A DNA stretch of 64,000 bases from Pseudoalteromonas rubra (GTDB taxonomy: Bacteria > Pseudomonadota > Gammaproteobacteria > Enterobacterales > Alteromonadaceae): assembly GCF_005886805.2 (NCBI RefSeq), contig NZ_CP045429.1, positions 838,501-902,500 on the forward strand, read 5' to 3'. Made by a program: the position numbers and the translations under genes. The notes under the pieces were generated by a model, which did not search any database, was not told the origin of the DNA, and saw only the letters and a list, made by a program, of their open reading frames with translations. The stretch's first letter is position 1, and the number at the start of each line of letters is the position of its first letter. Shown here piece after piece: positions 7,933 through 17,723 of the stretch.

Positions 7933-9096
7933 TTAGCTCCTTTTAATAGAACTTAATACGGTAAACTTTTTATTATTGCCTATCACCTTACAATTCCCGA
8001 ACAGGCGCTGCAACTTATCAAGATAATCAAGGTGGCGATTGCCAATGATCCGCAACTCCCCGCCATTTCTCAGGGTGTGCTTAGCTTGTAAGAACATTTG
8101 CCAGGCAATGTGATCGGTAATGGCCTGTGCCTGATGAAACGGCGGGTTGCATAACACCAGATCAGCGGTGTTGGGAGAAAAGTCGCTGAGACAATCATTT
8201 TGAATAAACTGGCAGTCATCGACTCTGTCAGAGAGGTTGTGAGTGACGTTTTCGCGAGCACTGGCAACGGCCATCGCTGATTCATCGACAAATGTTACCT
8301 GTGCATTTGGCAACCGCGCCAGTGTTTGCAAGCCAATTACACCGTTTCCGCAGCCTAGATCTATCACCCGCAATGGCTTTTTACCTGCCGGCAGATAGTT
8401 CATAAAGAATCGGGCGCCGATATCCAGAGAGTCTCTTGAGAATACATTGGCATGGTTATGTATTGTGAAAGGGGTGTTTTCCAGCGCCCAGCTGACCGGA
8501 AATTTATCTGCAACGGGTTTACCTGTGGTGGTACAAAAGATCAATCGGGACTTTTTAACTGCCAGGCTGGTGGTCGGCGGTTGCATAAAGTGGCTGAAAC
8601 TCTTGAGTGTCGAGGTATGGATCTCTTTGGCTTTGCCCGCTGCTACAATAGGGATACCTGCAGCCAGGTGGCTGAGTTGGGATAATTGATGTTGCAGCAA
8701 CCCGGCATTTTTGGGCACTTTTATGAGGATCAGATCGCACTGTTCCGGCAAGGTTGCGAGACTATCTAGCTGAGTGAGTTTAGTTTCATCCAGTACCCAC
8801 TCCAGCTGGTTTTCTGCCAAATTGTGGCGGGTTGCCTGTTGCGCCACAAAAGAATCACTCACTTGGGTAATATGCCACTGCGCGTGATCTTTTAGCCGTG
8901 CAGCCAGCGTACAGCTTAATGCGCCAAAGGCATCATTCAGGATTAGTATATCGCGTGCATCCGGATAGGCTGTGGTAATATGATCCAGTAGATATTCGTC
9001 AGCCGCATCCCAGGCTTGCAGACTACGGTTTTTTTGCTCAAGGGGAAAACGATGCAGGGTCAGAGCCGTGCCAGCCAATACAGCGTCGGTGATCAT
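7933..9096 (-). CDS. rlmG: 23S rRNA (guanine(1835)-N(2))-methyltransferase RlmG
   Basis: The 387-residue cytosolic enzyme methylates G1835 of 23S rRNA. It has two tandem Rossmann-type halves. The N-terminal half contains LQAWDAADEYLL and ILNDAFGALSC, strong RlmG markers, but lacks a working SAM site. The C-terminal half has the SAM motif VIDLGCGNGVIG and the amino-methyltransferase catalytic motif NPPF. I chose the ATG at 9094-9096 (MITDAVLAG...) because RlmG sequences begin about there; the open frame runs 17 codons further to a TTG. It is the first gene of the minus-strand operon and is divergent from the AlkB-like gene. Confidence 0.9.
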   Translation of the reverse strand: MITDAVLAGTALTLHRFPLEQKNRSLQAWDAADEYLLDHITTAYPDARDILILNDAFGALSCTLAARLKDHAQWHITQVSDSFVAQQATRHNLAENQLEWVLDETKLTQLDSLATLPEQCDLILIKVPKNAGLLQHQLSQLSHLAAGIPIVAAGKAKEIHTSTLKSFSHFMQPPTTSLAVKKSRLIFCTTTGKPVADKFPVSWALENTPFTIHNHANVFSRDSLDIGARFFMNYLPAGKKPLRVIDLGCGNGVIGLQTLARLPNAQVTFVDESAMAVASARENVTHNLSDRVDDCQFIQNDCLSDFSPNTADLVLCNPPFHQAQAITDHIAWQMFLQAKHTLRNGGELRIIGNRHLDYLDKLQRLFGNCKVIGNNKKFTVLSSIKRS

Positions 9097-9181
9097 GATG
9101 GGGTGAATCTCACTCAAGGTTGGTGCTATCACCTTGCACACTAGCAAAGCGCAGCAGAACTAACAGAACACGTAATATAGC

Positions 9182-9784
9182 ATGTCGAGACTGAACAAAG
9201 AATGTTTGCCCGGGCAAACACCACAATTGCCGCCGGGTTTTGAATATCTGCCAGCTTGTCTGAGCTTTGAAAAAAGCCTTGCGCTTTATACCCACCTGGC
9301 ATCCTCCTTGGATTGGCAACAGCCCACCATTACCTTGTTTGGTCGAACTACACCGATCCCCAGATTACAGTGTTTTATTGCCGATAAGTCTGTGTCATAT
9401 GGTTATTCGGGCACTGTGCTTGAGAATGCCCCCTGGCCGGATGTACTCAGCGCCATGCGCGCACGCCTGAGTCGTCAGTTTGGTCACGACTTTAATGCAC
9501 TGCTTGTTAACTGGTATCGGGATGGGCAGGACTGCATGGGCTGGCACAGTGACGATGAAGCTGAGCTTGGACTGAATCCGACGATTTTCTCTATGTCGCT
9601 GGGGGCGACGCGCAATTTCAAAATTCGCCATAAGCAGACTCAGGAAACCCTGACTCTGCCTTTGCCGACGGGAAGTGGGTTACTGATGACGGGGCGCAGT
9701 CAGCATGACTATCAGCATGCACTGCCGAAACAAGCGCGCGTTACTCAGGGACGGATCAACCTGACATTCAGAACAGTTGGTTAA
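9182..9784 (+). CDS. AlkB-like 2-oxoglutarate/Fe(II) dioxygenase
   Basis: The 200-residue protein belongs to the AlkB superfamily, closest by motif to the ALKBH2/3-like branch. Iron ligands are visible as His and Asp in GWHSDDE and a distal His in YQHALPK, with the 2-oxoglutarate arginine in RINLTFR. FNALLVNWYRDGQDCMGWH and FSMSLGATRNFKIRH are typical. It is expected to repair alkylated bases (1-methyladenine, 3-methylcytosine) by oxidative demethylation. No clear ribosome site precedes the ATG. It is divergent from rlmG by 85 bp and followed by bolA. No Ada-type regulator is nearby. Confidence 0.88.
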   Translation: MSRLNKECLPGQTPQLPPGFEYLPACLSFEKSLALYTHLASSLDWQQPTITLFGRTTPIPRLQCFIADKSVSYGYSGTVLENAPWPDVLSAMRARLSRQFGHDFNALLVNWYRDGQDCMGWHSDDEAELGLNPTIFSMSLGATRNFKIRHKQTQETLTLPLPTGSGLLMTGRSQHDYQHALPKQARVTQGRINLTFRTVG

Positions 9785-9839
9785 TGGTGCATAAGTGCGT
9801 ATAGTATGCGCTAAATTTTCTCCGCATCGGGAGTGAGTT

Positions 9840-10157
9840 ATGTCAATGCAACAACAAATCTACAGTAAGCTTGCAGACGCCATCGCGTGCAAACATCTCA
9901 ATGTTATTAACGAAAGTCATATGCACAGCCGGGGTAGCGAGTCACATTTCAAAGTGATTGCTGTCAGCGAAAAATTCGCGGGACAGCGTTTACTACAACG
10001 CCATCGCTTGATTAATGAGGTATTAAAGGAGGAGTTGGCACATCATATTCATGCGCTAGCCATTCACACTTATACCCCGGAAGAATATGCCGAACAGCAT
10101 GGCGAAGTCCCTGATTCACCGAGCTGTCTGGGCGGCTCGAAATTTGATAGTGAGTGA
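9840..10157 (+). CDS. bolA: BolA family protein
   Basis: The 105-residue protein has the class II KH-like BolA fold. ESHMHSRGSESHFKVIAVSEKF holds the conserved His residues that ligate a shared [2Fe-2S] cluster with monothiol glutaredoxins, and QRHRLINEVLKEEL and IHALAIHTYTPEEY complete the family pattern. BolA affects cell shape, biofilm and iron homeostasis. GGGAGTGAG lies before the start; ATG at 9840 or 9846 is possible. In E. coli bolA sits next to yajG and ampG, and here that cluster lies across a divergent junction, so the neighbourhood is partly conserved. Confidence 0.92.
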   Translation: MSMQQQIYSKLADAIACKHLNVINESHMHSRGSESHFKVIAVSEKFAGQRLLQRHRLINEVLKEELAHHIHALAIHTYTPEEYAEQHGEVPDSPSCLGGSKFDSE

Positions 10158-10229
10158 TCAGACCTGTGTTTGCAGGATCTGCATTTAAACTAACGCAGTT
10201 TTCATAATACAGAATATGTAGGAATAGAC

Positions 10230-11420
10230 ATGGTCATCAAACCTAAGATCCGTGGTTTTATCTGTACCAATGCTCACCCGGTGGGCTGTGCTGAGCACGT
10301 AAAAGAACAAATTGCTTATGTTAAGGCTCAGGGCCCAATAAATAATGGTCCTAAAAATGTCCTGGTGATCGGTGCTTCCACCGGTTATGGCCTGGCTTCT
10401 CGTATCACCGCTGCTTTTGGCGCTGGTGCAAAAACACTGGGTATCTTCTTCGAAAAAGAAGGTACAGAGAAAAAGCCGGCGTCAGCGGGTTGGTATAATA
10501 CCGCTGCATTTCAGCAGGCTGCCGATGAGGCTGGCCTGTGGTCAAAAAACATCAATGGTGATGCATTCTCGGATGAGCTTAAAGCCAAAGCGATTGAGAC
10601 CATCAAGGCTGAAATGGGCAAAGTTGATTTGATCATCTACAGTCTGGCATCACCGCGTCGTACTGATCCTAAATCGGGCGAGACCTTTTCATCGGTGCTA
10701 AAGCCAATTGGTCAAACCATCACAACCAAGAATCTGAATACGTCTAAGCGGATCATTGATGAAGTGACCGTTGAAGCGGCCAATGAAGAAGAAATCGCCA
10801 ATACAGTGAAAGTGATGGGCGGTGAAGATTGGGAGTTGTGGCTGGAGGCACTGAAAGAAGCGGATGTGCTTGCTGAAGGATTCAAAACGACGGCATATAC
10901 TTATATCGGTAAAGAGCTGACCTGGCCAATCTATGGTCATGCGACCATAGGCAAAGCCAAAGAAGACTTGGATCGCGCGACAGATGCAATTAAAGCGTCA
11001 ACTGCGCACTTAAACGGTGAAGCCTATGTTGCTTCATTGAATGCGGTCGTGACTCAGGCAAGCTCTGCTATCCCAATTATGCCTCTGTATATCTCTACTT
11101 TGTTCAAAGTGACCAAAGAAGACGGTACCTATGAAGGGACAATTGAGCAGATCCAGGGGTTGTTCAGTGAAAACCTATACGGAGATACCCCACGCTTTGA
11201 TGACGGTGGTCACCTGTTCCAGAACTACAAAGAGCTGGAAGACGGAGTTCAGGCGCGCATAAAAGTGATCTGGGATAAAGTCGACACAGACAGTATCGAT
11301 GAGCTGACTGATTACGTCGGCTATCACAATGAATTCCTGAAGCTATTTGGTTTTGGCATCGAGTCAGTTGACTATGATGCAGACGTGGATACGGCGGTTG
11401 AGATTAACCACCTAATCTAG
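10230..11420 (+). CDS. fabV: Enoyl-[acyl-carrier-protein] reductase FabV
   Basis: The 396-residue cytosolic enzyme carries out the last reduction of each fatty-acid elongation cycle with NADH. It begins MVIKPKIRGFICTNAHPVGC, the FabV signature; the cofactor loop is IGASTGYGLASR, and the catalytic Tyr-x8-Lys motif is present in IYGHATIGKAK. Length matches the roughly 400-residue family. FabV enzymes are typically insensitive to triclosan, unlike FabI, so this organism may be intrinsically tolerant. AGGAA precedes the ATG, and a strong terminator follows 7 bp after the stop, so it is probably a single-gene unit. Confidence 0.96.
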   Translation: MVIKPKIRGFICTNAHPVGCAEHVKEQIAYVKAQGPINNGPKNVLVIGASTGYGLASRITAAFGAGAKTLGIFFEKEGTEKKPASAGWYNTAAFQQAADEAGLWSKNINGDAFSDELKAKAIETIKAEMGKVDLIIYSLASPRRTDPKSGETFSSVLKPIGQTITTKNLNTSKRIIDEVTVEAANEEEIANTVKVMGGEDWELWLEALKEADVLAEGFKTTAYTYIGKELTWPIYGHATIGKAKEDLDRATDAIKASTAHLNGEAYVASLNAVVTQASSAIPIMPLYISTLFKVTKEDGTYEGTIEQIQGLFSENLYGDTPRFDDGGHLFQNYKELEDGVQARIKVIWDKVDTDSIDELTDYVGYHNEFLKLFGFGIESVDYDADVDTAVEINHLI

Positions 11421-11427
11421 TCGTTAG

Positions 11428-11457
11428 ACGGGCGAAATCGCTGATTTCGCCCGTTTC
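11428..11457 (+). terminator. Rho-independent terminator after fabV
   Basis: ACGGGCGAAATC and GATTTCGCCCGT form a perfect 12-bp stem with a GCT loop, followed by TTCATT. It begins 7 bp after the fabV stop. Confidence 0.85.
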
Positions 11458-11801
11458 ATTGCGTACCCTTCATTGAGAATATTCCCCCCAGCAGTACTGT
11501 CAATTTCTCATCAATACCACTTTGGTCTATATTTAGATTCTTGCAGTGACACCTGATGAACTAAATCCATTGTTAAGTCGTATTATTTTCATATTTCCAC
11601 TCGCATAGTCAGTACGATTAATGTTAAAATTGCGGAAATATGTAAGGACTATATACCACGGTGCTCGTTTCCCGTTGCGGACAGGTTGGCCCGACTTTGT
11701 GTATGTTGTGCCAGCTCTTTGACTCCAATACAACTCAGAGAATAGTGCCGTGGTAAGTAAAGATTTATCAATTTCTTTCCGTTAATGTAATGCAAGTGCG
11801 T
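11458..11801 (+). promoter_or_regulatory. Leader and promoter region of the nqr operon
   Basis: No gene is apparent in these 344 bp. A possible promoter is TTGCGG with TATACC 16 bp downstream (around 11,636-11,660). TACCACGG (11654-11661) and CCGTGGTA (11748-11755) form an inverted repeat enclosing about 86 nt just upstream of nqrA, which suggests a folded 5' leader. No ribosome site is obvious before nqrA. Function is unproven. Confidence 0.4.
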
Positions 11802-13145
11802 ATGATCAACATAAAAAAAGGTCTGGACTTACCCATAGAGGGCGCACCACAGCAAGTTATTCATGATGGTTCTGCTGTCAAACGAGTAGCTGTGTTGGGT
11901 GAAGAGTTTATTGGTATGCGTCCAACCATGCGAGTTCGTGTGGATGACCAAGTCAAGAAAGGCCAAGTTCTTTTTGAAGACAAAAAGAATCCTGGCGTCA
12001 AGTTTACTGCGCCAGCCTCTGGTGTAGTAAAAGAAATCAACCGTGGAGCCAAGCGTGTTCTTCAGTCCGTTGTGATTGAAGTACAGGGCGATGAGCAAAT
12101 CACTTTTGAAAAGTTCCCGGCTGCTGAACTCGGCAACCTGGATCGTGAGAAAGTGAAAGAAGTGCTGATCGAATCGGGTCAATGGCCAGCGTTGCGTGCA
12201 CGTCCTTTCAGTCGTGTAGCCGTACCTAGCGCGTCGCCAAGCTCGATCTTTGTTACCGCAATCGACACTAACCCTCTAGCTGCGGATCCTGCCGTCGTGA
12301 TCGCTGAAAACGTGGAAGCGTTTGAAGCTGGTCTGGCTGTGGTTTCGCGTCTGACTGACGGCAAAGTGTTTGTTTGTAAGCAATCTGGCAGTAAGGTGCC
12401 GAGCTCTTCGCTTTCTCAGGTAGAAGTACATGAGTTTGCGGGTGTTCACCCTGCTGGTCTGGTTGGTACACACATCCACAATCTCGATGCTGTCGGTCCA
12501 AACAAGCAAGTATGGCACCTGGGTTACCAGGACGTAATTGCTTTCGGTAAGCTATTCCTAAGTGGTGAAATCTACTCAGACCGAGTTGTTGCTTTAGCCG
12601 GTCCGAGCGTGAAGAACCCACGTCTTGTTAAAACTCAAGTTGGTGCGTCGTTAACCGATTTAGTTGCAGGTGAAACTGAAGATGGTGAAAACCGGGTCAT
12701 TTCTGGCTCTGTGTTAGCTGGTAAAACAGCCGCTGGTCCTCATGCTTACCTGGGTCGTTATCATGTACAGGTTTCTGTGCTGTCTGAAGGTCGCGAGAAA
12801 GAGCTGTTTGGCTGGATCGCACCAGGTAGTACTAAGTTCTCTGTAACGCGTACTTTCATCTCTCACTTTGCGCCAAGTCGTCTGTTCAAGATGACCACCT
12901 CTACCGGTGGCTCAAAGCGTGCGATGGTGCCAATTGGTAACTATGAGCGTGTAATGCCGCTTGATATCCTGCCAACTCTGTTGTTGCGTGACCTGATCTC
13001 TGGTGATTTGGACAGCGCGATTTCACTGGGTGCGCTAGAGCTGGATGAAGAAGATCTGGCGTTGTGTACTTTCGTTTGTCCAGGCAAATACGACTATGGA
13101 TTAATCTTGCGTGATTGCCTGACTACAATCGAGAAGGAAGGTTAA
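11802..13145 (+). CDS. nqrA: Na+-translocating NADH:quinone reductase subunit A
   Basis: NqrA is the peripheral quinone-binding subunit of the sodium-pumping respiratory complex in the inner membrane. The 447-residue product starts [14 protein letters not shown], matching Vibrio NqrA; the frame is open four codons further to an ATG at 11790, which I judge less likely. [19 protein letters not shown] is the RnfC-like barrel-sandwich segment, and the C-terminal [12 protein letters not shown] is typical. It is the first gene of nqrABCDEF. nqrB follows after a single base, preceded by AAGGAAGG inside the nqrA end. Confidence 0.96.
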   Translation: MINIKKGLDLPIEGAPQQVIHDGSAVKRVAVLGEEFIGMRPTMRVRVDDQVKKGQVLFEDKKNPGVKFTAPASGVVKEINRGAKRVLQSVVIEVQGDEQITFEKFPAAELGNLDREKVKEVLIESGQWPALRARPFSRVAVPSASPSSIFVTAIDTNPLAADPAVVIAENVEAFEAGLAVVSRLTDGKVFVCKQSGSKVPSSSLSQVEVHEFAGVHPAGLVGTHIHNLDAVGPNKQVWHLGYQDVIAFGKLFLSGEIYSDRVVALAGPSVKNPRLVKTQVGASLTDLVAGETEDGENRVISGSVLAGKTAAGPHAYLGRYHVQVSVLSEGREKELFGWIAPGSTKFSVTRTFISHFAPSRLFKMTTSTGGSKRAMVPIGNYERVMPLDILPTLLLRDLISGDLDSAISLGALELDEEDLALCTFVCPGKYDYGLILRDCLTTIEKEG

Positions 13146-13146
13146 A

Positions 13147-14346
13147 ATGGCCTTAAAGAAATTTTTAGAAGACATTGAACCTCACTTTGAACCTGGCGGT
13201 AAACACGAGAAGTGGTATGCCCTGTACGAAGCAGTAGCAACTGTTTTCTACACGCCAGGTTATGTCAACAAAGGCGGCACTCACGTACGTGATAATATCG
13301 ACCTGAAACGTATCATGATCTTAGTTTGGATGGCGACATTCCCAGCTATGTTCTTCGGTATGTTCAACATTGGCCATCAGGCTGCGATTGCGATTGGCAA
13401 TGGTTTTGAAATCGCAAACACTTGGCAGGCGGCATTATTCCAGCTGTTTGGCGGTGAGCTAACAGCCGATTCTGGCTGGGGCGCAAAGATGTTCTACGGG
13501 GCCTGTTTCTTCCTACCGATTTACGCGACAGTGTTTATTGTCGGTGGTTTCTGGGAAGTGTTATTTGCTTCTGTGCGTAAGCACGAAGTAAATGAAGGTT
13601 TCTTCGTAACATCAGTACTGTTTGCCCTGATCTTGCCTGCAACGATCCCGCTGTGGCAAGTTGCGCTGGGTATCACCTTCGGTGTTGTGGTAGCAAAAGA
13701 AGTCTTCGGTGGTACAGGCCGTAACTTCCTGAACCCGGCACTGGCTGGTCGTGCATTCCTGTTCTTCGCATACCCAGGTGACATCTCAGGTGACACTGTG
13801 TGGACAGCGGTAGACTCTTTCTCAGGTGCAACTTACCTGGGTCAGGCTGCAACAGGCGCGCTTGATTATGACAACATGGTACTGTGGTGGAACGCATTCT
13901 ACGGCTTTATTCAAGGTTCAGTAGGTGAAACCTCTACACTGGCTATCATGATTGGTGGTTTGTTCCTGATTTACGTTCGTATCGCATCGTGGCGCATCGT
14001 CCTGGGTACTTTCCTGGGTATGGTAGTGATGTCTATGCTGCTGAACATGATCGGTTCAGAAACTAACACTGTATTCGCTATGCCTTGGCACTGGCACTTA
14101 GTACTGGGTGGCTTTGCATTCGGTATGTTCTTCATGGCAACCGACCCGGTATCTGCGTCTTTCACAGACAAAGGTAAGTGGGCATATGGTGCATTGATTG
14201 GTGTAATGGTTGTACTTATCCGTGTTGTTAACCCGGCATACCCAGAAGGTATGATGTTAGCAATTCTATTCGCAAACCTGTTCGCACCACTTTTCGACCA
14301 CATGGTTGTGCAGTCTAATGTGAAGAGGAGATTAGCACGTGTCTAG
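13147..14346 (+). CDS. nqrB: Na+-translocating NADH:quinone reductase subunit B
   Basis: The 399-residue polytopic subunit carries a covalently bound FMN through a threonine phosphoester. The site SGAT is at 226-229 within [12 protein letters not shown], so Thr229 is the predicted attachment residue, placed there by ApbE (encoded downstream). Conserved [12 protein letters not shown] and [15 protein letters not shown] segments are present. NqrB houses part of the sodium and quinone path. The start has AAGGAAGG upstream, and its 3' end overlaps nqrC by 8 bp. Confidence 0.97.
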   Translation: MALKKFLEDIEPHFEPGGKHEKWYALYEAVATVFYTPGYVNKGGTHVRDNIDLKRIMILVWMATFPAMFFGMFNIGHQAAIAIGNGFEIANTWQAALFQLFGGELTADSGWGAKMFYGACFFLPIYATVFIVGGFWEVLFASVRKHEVNEGFFVTSVLFALILPATIPLWQVALGITFGVVVAKEVFGGTGRNFLNPALAGRAFLFFAYPGDISGDTVWTAVDSFSGATYLGQAATGALDYDNMVLWWNAFYGFIQGSVGETSTLAIMIGGLFLIYVRIASWRIVLGTFLGMVVMSMLLNMIGSETNTVFAMPWHWHLVLGGFAFGMFFMATDPVSASFTDKGKWAYGALIGVMVVLIRVVNPAYPEGMMLAILFANLFAPLFDHMVVQSNVKRRLARV

Positions 14347-15085
14347 TAACAATGAATCTATCGGCAAAACGCTAGGCGTTGTTGTTGGCTTATGTTTAGT
14401 GTGTGCGGTTGTCGTATCTTTTGCGGCAGTACAGCTTCGCCCACTACAACAGGCAAACAAAATCGAAGACGTGCAGCGCAACATTTTGGCGGCTGCTGGC
14501 GTTGAGAACGTTGAGAACGTGTCAGAAACCTACAATCAAGTGATTGACGCACGCGTTGTAGATATGAAGACCGGTGAGTTTGTAGACACAGATCCTAACT
14601 CATTCGATTTCACTATGACTAAGTTCGATGCGGCGCGCAGTGTTGCTTTGCCAAAAGCAAAAGACGTTGCGGGCGTTCAGCGTATGACGACTGAGTCTCC
14701 GGTTTACCTTGCTAAGAACAGCAATGGTAAATTTGAGTCTGTGATCCTGCCAATTCAGGGTTACGGTCTTTGGGGTATCATGTACGGCTTCGTAGCATTG
14801 GACCTGGACGGTGAAACCATTCAGGCAATCAAATTCTACCAGCACACTGAAACTGCGGGTCTGGGTGGCGAAATCCAAAACCCAAGATGGACTGCAACTT
14901 GGCAGGGCAAAAAGCTACCAATCGACGTAGTAAAAGGCACTGCGGGTAGTGATGTGCATAAAGTAGATGGTCTGTCTGGTGCAACGTTAACGTCTAACGG
15001 TGTTGAAAATACATTTACGTTCTGGACAGGCGACGATGCGTTTGGTCCATTCCTTGCGAAAGTACGTGAAGGGGCATTGAACTAA
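14339..15085 (+). CDS. nqrC: Na+-translocating NADH:quinone reductase subunit C
   Basis: The 248-residue subunit has one N-terminal transmembrane helix (about residues 10-32) and a periplasmic FMN domain. The flavinylation site SGAT is at 213-216, with Thr216 as the attachment residue, in [17 protein letters not shown]. The start codon is GTG at 14339-14341, served by GAAGAGGAG; it overlaps the end of nqrB by 8 bp. The stop overlaps the nqrD ATG by one base. The periplasmic location of the flavin fits with an exported ApbE. Confidence 0.96.
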   Translation: MSSNNESIGKTLGVVVGLCLVCAVVVSFAAVQLRPLQQANKIEDVQRNILAAAGVENVENVSETYNQVIDARVVDMKTGEFVDTDPNSFDFTMTKFDAARSVALPKAKDVAGVQRMTTESPVYLAKNSNGKFESVILPIQGYGLWGIMYGFVALDLDGETIQAIKFYQHTETAGLGGEIQNPRWTATWQGKKLPIDVVKGTAGSDVHKVDGLSGATLTSNGVENTFTFWTGDDAFGPFLAKVREGALN

Positions 15086-15717
15086 TGGCTAACTCAAAAG
15101 AAATGAAGCAAGTCCTGTTTGGACCTGTCTTTGCAAATAACCCAATTGCACTGCAAGTACTGGGTATCTGTTCTGCGCTGGCAGTAACTTCAAGCCTGAA
15201 AAACGCATTGATCATGTCAATTGCATTGACTGTGGTAACTGCGTTCTCAAGCTTGTTCATCTCTATGATCCGTAACCACATTCCGTCAAGTGTACGGATC
15301 ATTGTTCAGATGACCATCATCGCGTCTCTGGTTATCGTTGTAGACCAGGTGCTACAGGCATTTGTTTATGCCACGGCGAAAGAACTGACGGTATTCGTTG
15401 GTCTGATCATTACCAACTGTATCGTAATGGGTCGTGCCGAAGCATACGCAATGAAGTCGCCACCTCTGATGTCATTCCTGGATGGTATCGGTAACGGTCT
15501 GGGCTACTCAGTTGTACTGATCGCAATTGGCTTCGTACGTGAACTGTTCGGTGCCGGTGCACTGTTCGGTGTTGAAATTCTGCCGCTAATCTCTAACGGC
15601 GGTTGGTACCAGCCTATGGGTCTGTTGGTTATGCCATTTAGCTCGTTCTTCTTAGTAGGTATCTTCATCTGGGTACTGCGTACTTGGAAGAAAGACCAAG
15701 TAGAAGCTAAGGCATAA
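15085..15717 (+). CDS. nqrD: Na+-translocating NADH:quinone reductase subunit D
   Basis: The 210-residue integral membrane subunit has six helices and is homologous to NqrE and RnfE. Characteristic stretches are [35 protein letters not shown] (with the conserved Cys thought to help hold an iron or Fe-S centre shared with NqrE), and [13 protein letters not shown]. Its ATG shares one base with the nqrC stop, so translation is coupled. Confidence 0.96.
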   Translation: MANSKEMKQVLFGPVFANNPIALQVLGICSALAVTSSLKNALIMSIALTVVTAFSSLFISMIRNHIPSSVRIIVQMTIIASLVIVVDQVLQAFVYATAKELTVFVGLIITNCIVMGRAEAYAMKSPPLMSFLDGIGNGLGYSVVLIAIGFVRELFGAGALFGVEILPLISNGGWYQPMGLLVMPFSSFFLVGIFIWVLRTWKKDQVEAKA

Positions 15718-15727
15718 GGGGAGAGAG

Positions 15728-16336
15728 ATGGAACATTATCTGAGTTTATTTGTAAAAGCGGTTTTCGTTGAAAACTTAGCGCTATCTTTCTTCCTGGGGA
15801 TGTGTACTTTCCTGGCTGTATCTAAGAAAGTCACTACCTCATTCGGTCTGGGTGTTGCGGTAATCTTCGTACTGGGCGTTGCTGTACCAGTAAACAACGT
15901 GGTTTATCACGCTATTTTGGCACCGGGCGCACTTGAGTGGTTAGGTTTCCCTGAAGCTGATTTAAGCTTCCTGAAGTTCCTGACATTTATCGGTGTAATC
16001 GCGGCACTTGTACAGATCCTTGAGATGACTCTGGACAAGTTCTTCCCGGCACTTTACAACGCTCTGGGTATCTTCCTGCCACTGATCACAGTTAACTGTG
16101 CAATCTTTGGTGCGGTATCCTTCATGGTTGAGCGTAACCTGAACTTCGGTGAGTCAGTGATCTTTGGCTTAGGTTCCGGTGTGGGCTGGGCACTTGCTAT
16201 CGTATTGCTAGCAGGTCTTCGCGAGAAAATGAAGTACGCTGATATTCCTGATGGTCTGCGTGGTCTGGGTATTACCTTTATCACTGTAGGTCTGATGGGC
16301 TTCGGCTTCCTGTCATTCTCTGGTATTTCACTTTAA
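15728..16336 (+). CDS. nqrE: Na+-translocating NADH:quinone reductase subunit E
   Basis: The 202-residue integral membrane subunit is paired with NqrD in inverted topology. Markers are [31 protein letters not shown], and [15 protein letters not shown] with the partner cysteine. GGGGAGAGAG lies right before the ATG. In the complex, NqrD and NqrE coordinate the membrane Fe-S centre through which electrons pass from NqrF toward the FMN of NqrC. Confidence 0.96.
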   Translation: MEHYLSLFVKAVFVENLALSFFLGMCTFLAVSKKVTTSFGLGVAVIFVLGVAVPVNNVVYHAILAPGALEWLGFPEADLSFLKFLTFIGVIAALVQILEMTLDKFFPALYNALGIFLPLITVNCAIFGAVSFMVERNLNFGESVIFGLGSGVGWALAIVLLAGLREKMKYADIPDGLRGLGITFITVGLMGFGFLSFSGISL

Positions 16337-16356
16337 GGTAGCGAGGAAACTATACG

Positions 16357-17583
16357 ATGGAAACTATTGTATTAGGTGTAAGTATGTTCATCGCTATCGT
16401 TGTGGTGTTGGTACTTATCATCATTGCAGCGAAATCTAAGCTGGTACCTAGCGGTGACATCATGATCGGCATTAATGGCGATCCTGAAAAAGCAATTAAA
16501 TCTGCACCAGGCGGTAAGCTGTTGAGCTCACTGGCTGATGCTGGCATCTTCATTTCATCTGCCTGTGGTGGTGGTGGTTCATGCGGCCAGTGTCGCGTCC
16601 ACGTACACTCTGGTGGTGGTGACATTTTGCCAACTGAACTTGATCACATCACCAAAGGTGAAGCCCGTGAAGGCTGTCGTCTGGCGTGTCAGGTTGCAGT
16701 GAAAACAGACATGGAGATTGAAGTTGAAGATTCAATCTTCGGTGTGAAGAAGTGGGAATGTACAGTTATCTCTAACGATAACAAAGCAACCTTCATCAAG
16801 GAGCTTAAACTGGGTATCCCTGACGGTGAGGTTGTACCTTTCCGCGCGGGTGGTTACATTCAGATTGAAGCGCCTGCACACCATGTTAAGTACGCAGACT
16901 TTGATATTCCTGATGAGTATCGTCCGGACTGGGAGCGCTTTGGCTTCTTTAACCTGGAGTCTAAAGTTGACGACGAAACAATCCGTGCATACTCAATGGC
17001 GAACTACCCGGAAGAGTACGGCATCATCATGCTGAACGTACGTATTGCGACGCCGCCGCCTAATAACCTGAGCCTGCCTTGTGGTAAGATGTCATCGTAC
17101 ATCTGGTCTCTGAAAGAAGGCGACAAAGTCACAATTTCTGGTCCGTTCGGTGAGTTCTTCGCCAAAGACACAGATGCAGAAATGGTCTTCGTTGGTGGTG
17201 GTGCTGGTATGGCGCCTATGCGTTCACACATTTTCGACCAGCTTAAGCGTCTTAACTCAGATCGTAAGATGTCATTCTGGTACGGTGCACGTTCTAAGCG
17301 TGAAATGTTCTACGTGGAAGACTTTGACGGCCTGCAGGCTGAAAACGATAACTTCCAGTGGCATGTTGCTCTTTCCGATCCTCAGCCAGAGGACAACTGG
17401 GAAGGCTACACAGGCTTCATCCACAACGTACTTTATGAAAACTACCTGAAAGATCATGAAGCACCAGAAGACTGTGAATTCTACATGTGTGGACCACCGA
17501 TGATGAACGCGGCGGTTATCAACATGCTGAAAGACCTGGGTGTTGAAGATGAAAACATCCTGCTTGATGACTTCGGTGGTTAA
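16357..17583 (+). CDS. nqrF: Na+-translocating NADH:quinone reductase subunit F (NADH-oxidising)
   Basis: This 408-residue subunit is the electron entry point. An N-terminal helix (about 3-25) anchors it. A plant-ferredoxin-like [2Fe-2S] domain has Cys70, Cys76, Cys79 and Cys111, the same numbering as the Vibrio protein. An FAD domain contains [11 protein letters not shown] and an NADH domain contains [17 protein letters not shown] and the C-terminal [18 protein letters not shown] precedes the ATG. A strong terminator follows the stop, which closes the nqr operon before apbE. Confidence 0.97.
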   Translation: METIVLGVSMFIAIVVVLVLIIIAAKSKLVPSGDIMIGINGDPEKAIKSAPGGKLLSSLADAGIFISSACGGGGSCGQCRVHVHSGGGDILPTELDHITKGEAREGCRLACQVAVKTDMEIEVEDSIFGVKKWECTVISNDNKATFIKELKLGIPDGEVVPFRAGGYIQIEAPAHHVKYADFDIPDEYRPDWERFGFFNLESKVDDETIRAYSMANYPEEYGIIMLNVRIATPPPNNLSLPCGKMSSYIWSLKEGDKVTISGPFGEFFAKDTDAEMVFVGGGAGMAPMRSHIFDQLKRLNSDRKMSFWYGARSKREMFYVEDFDGLQAENDNFQWHVALSDPQPEDNWEGYTGFIHNVLYENYLKDHEAPEDCEFYMCGPPMMNAAVINMLKDLGVEDENILLDDFGG

Positions 17584-17627
17584 GCTGAAATACATATGAT
17601 CTTAAAGTGGTTTTTAAGATAAAATAG

Positions 17628-17662
17628 AAGCCCCTTAGCAGTCATGCTGAGGGGCTTTTTTT
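17628..17662 (+). terminator. Rho-independent terminator after nqrF
   Basis: AGCCCCTTAGCA and TGCTGAGGGGCT form a 12-bp stem with one G-T wobble and a GTCA loop, followed by seven T residues. apbE begins about 60 bp later, so apbE may be expressed by read-through or from its own promoter. Confidence 0.92.
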
Positions 17663-17723
17663 ATGGGTAATGCTCCGTTCAGAGCGGGGTTTACTGGCAA
17701 ACGAAATACAAGGGATGACACTG

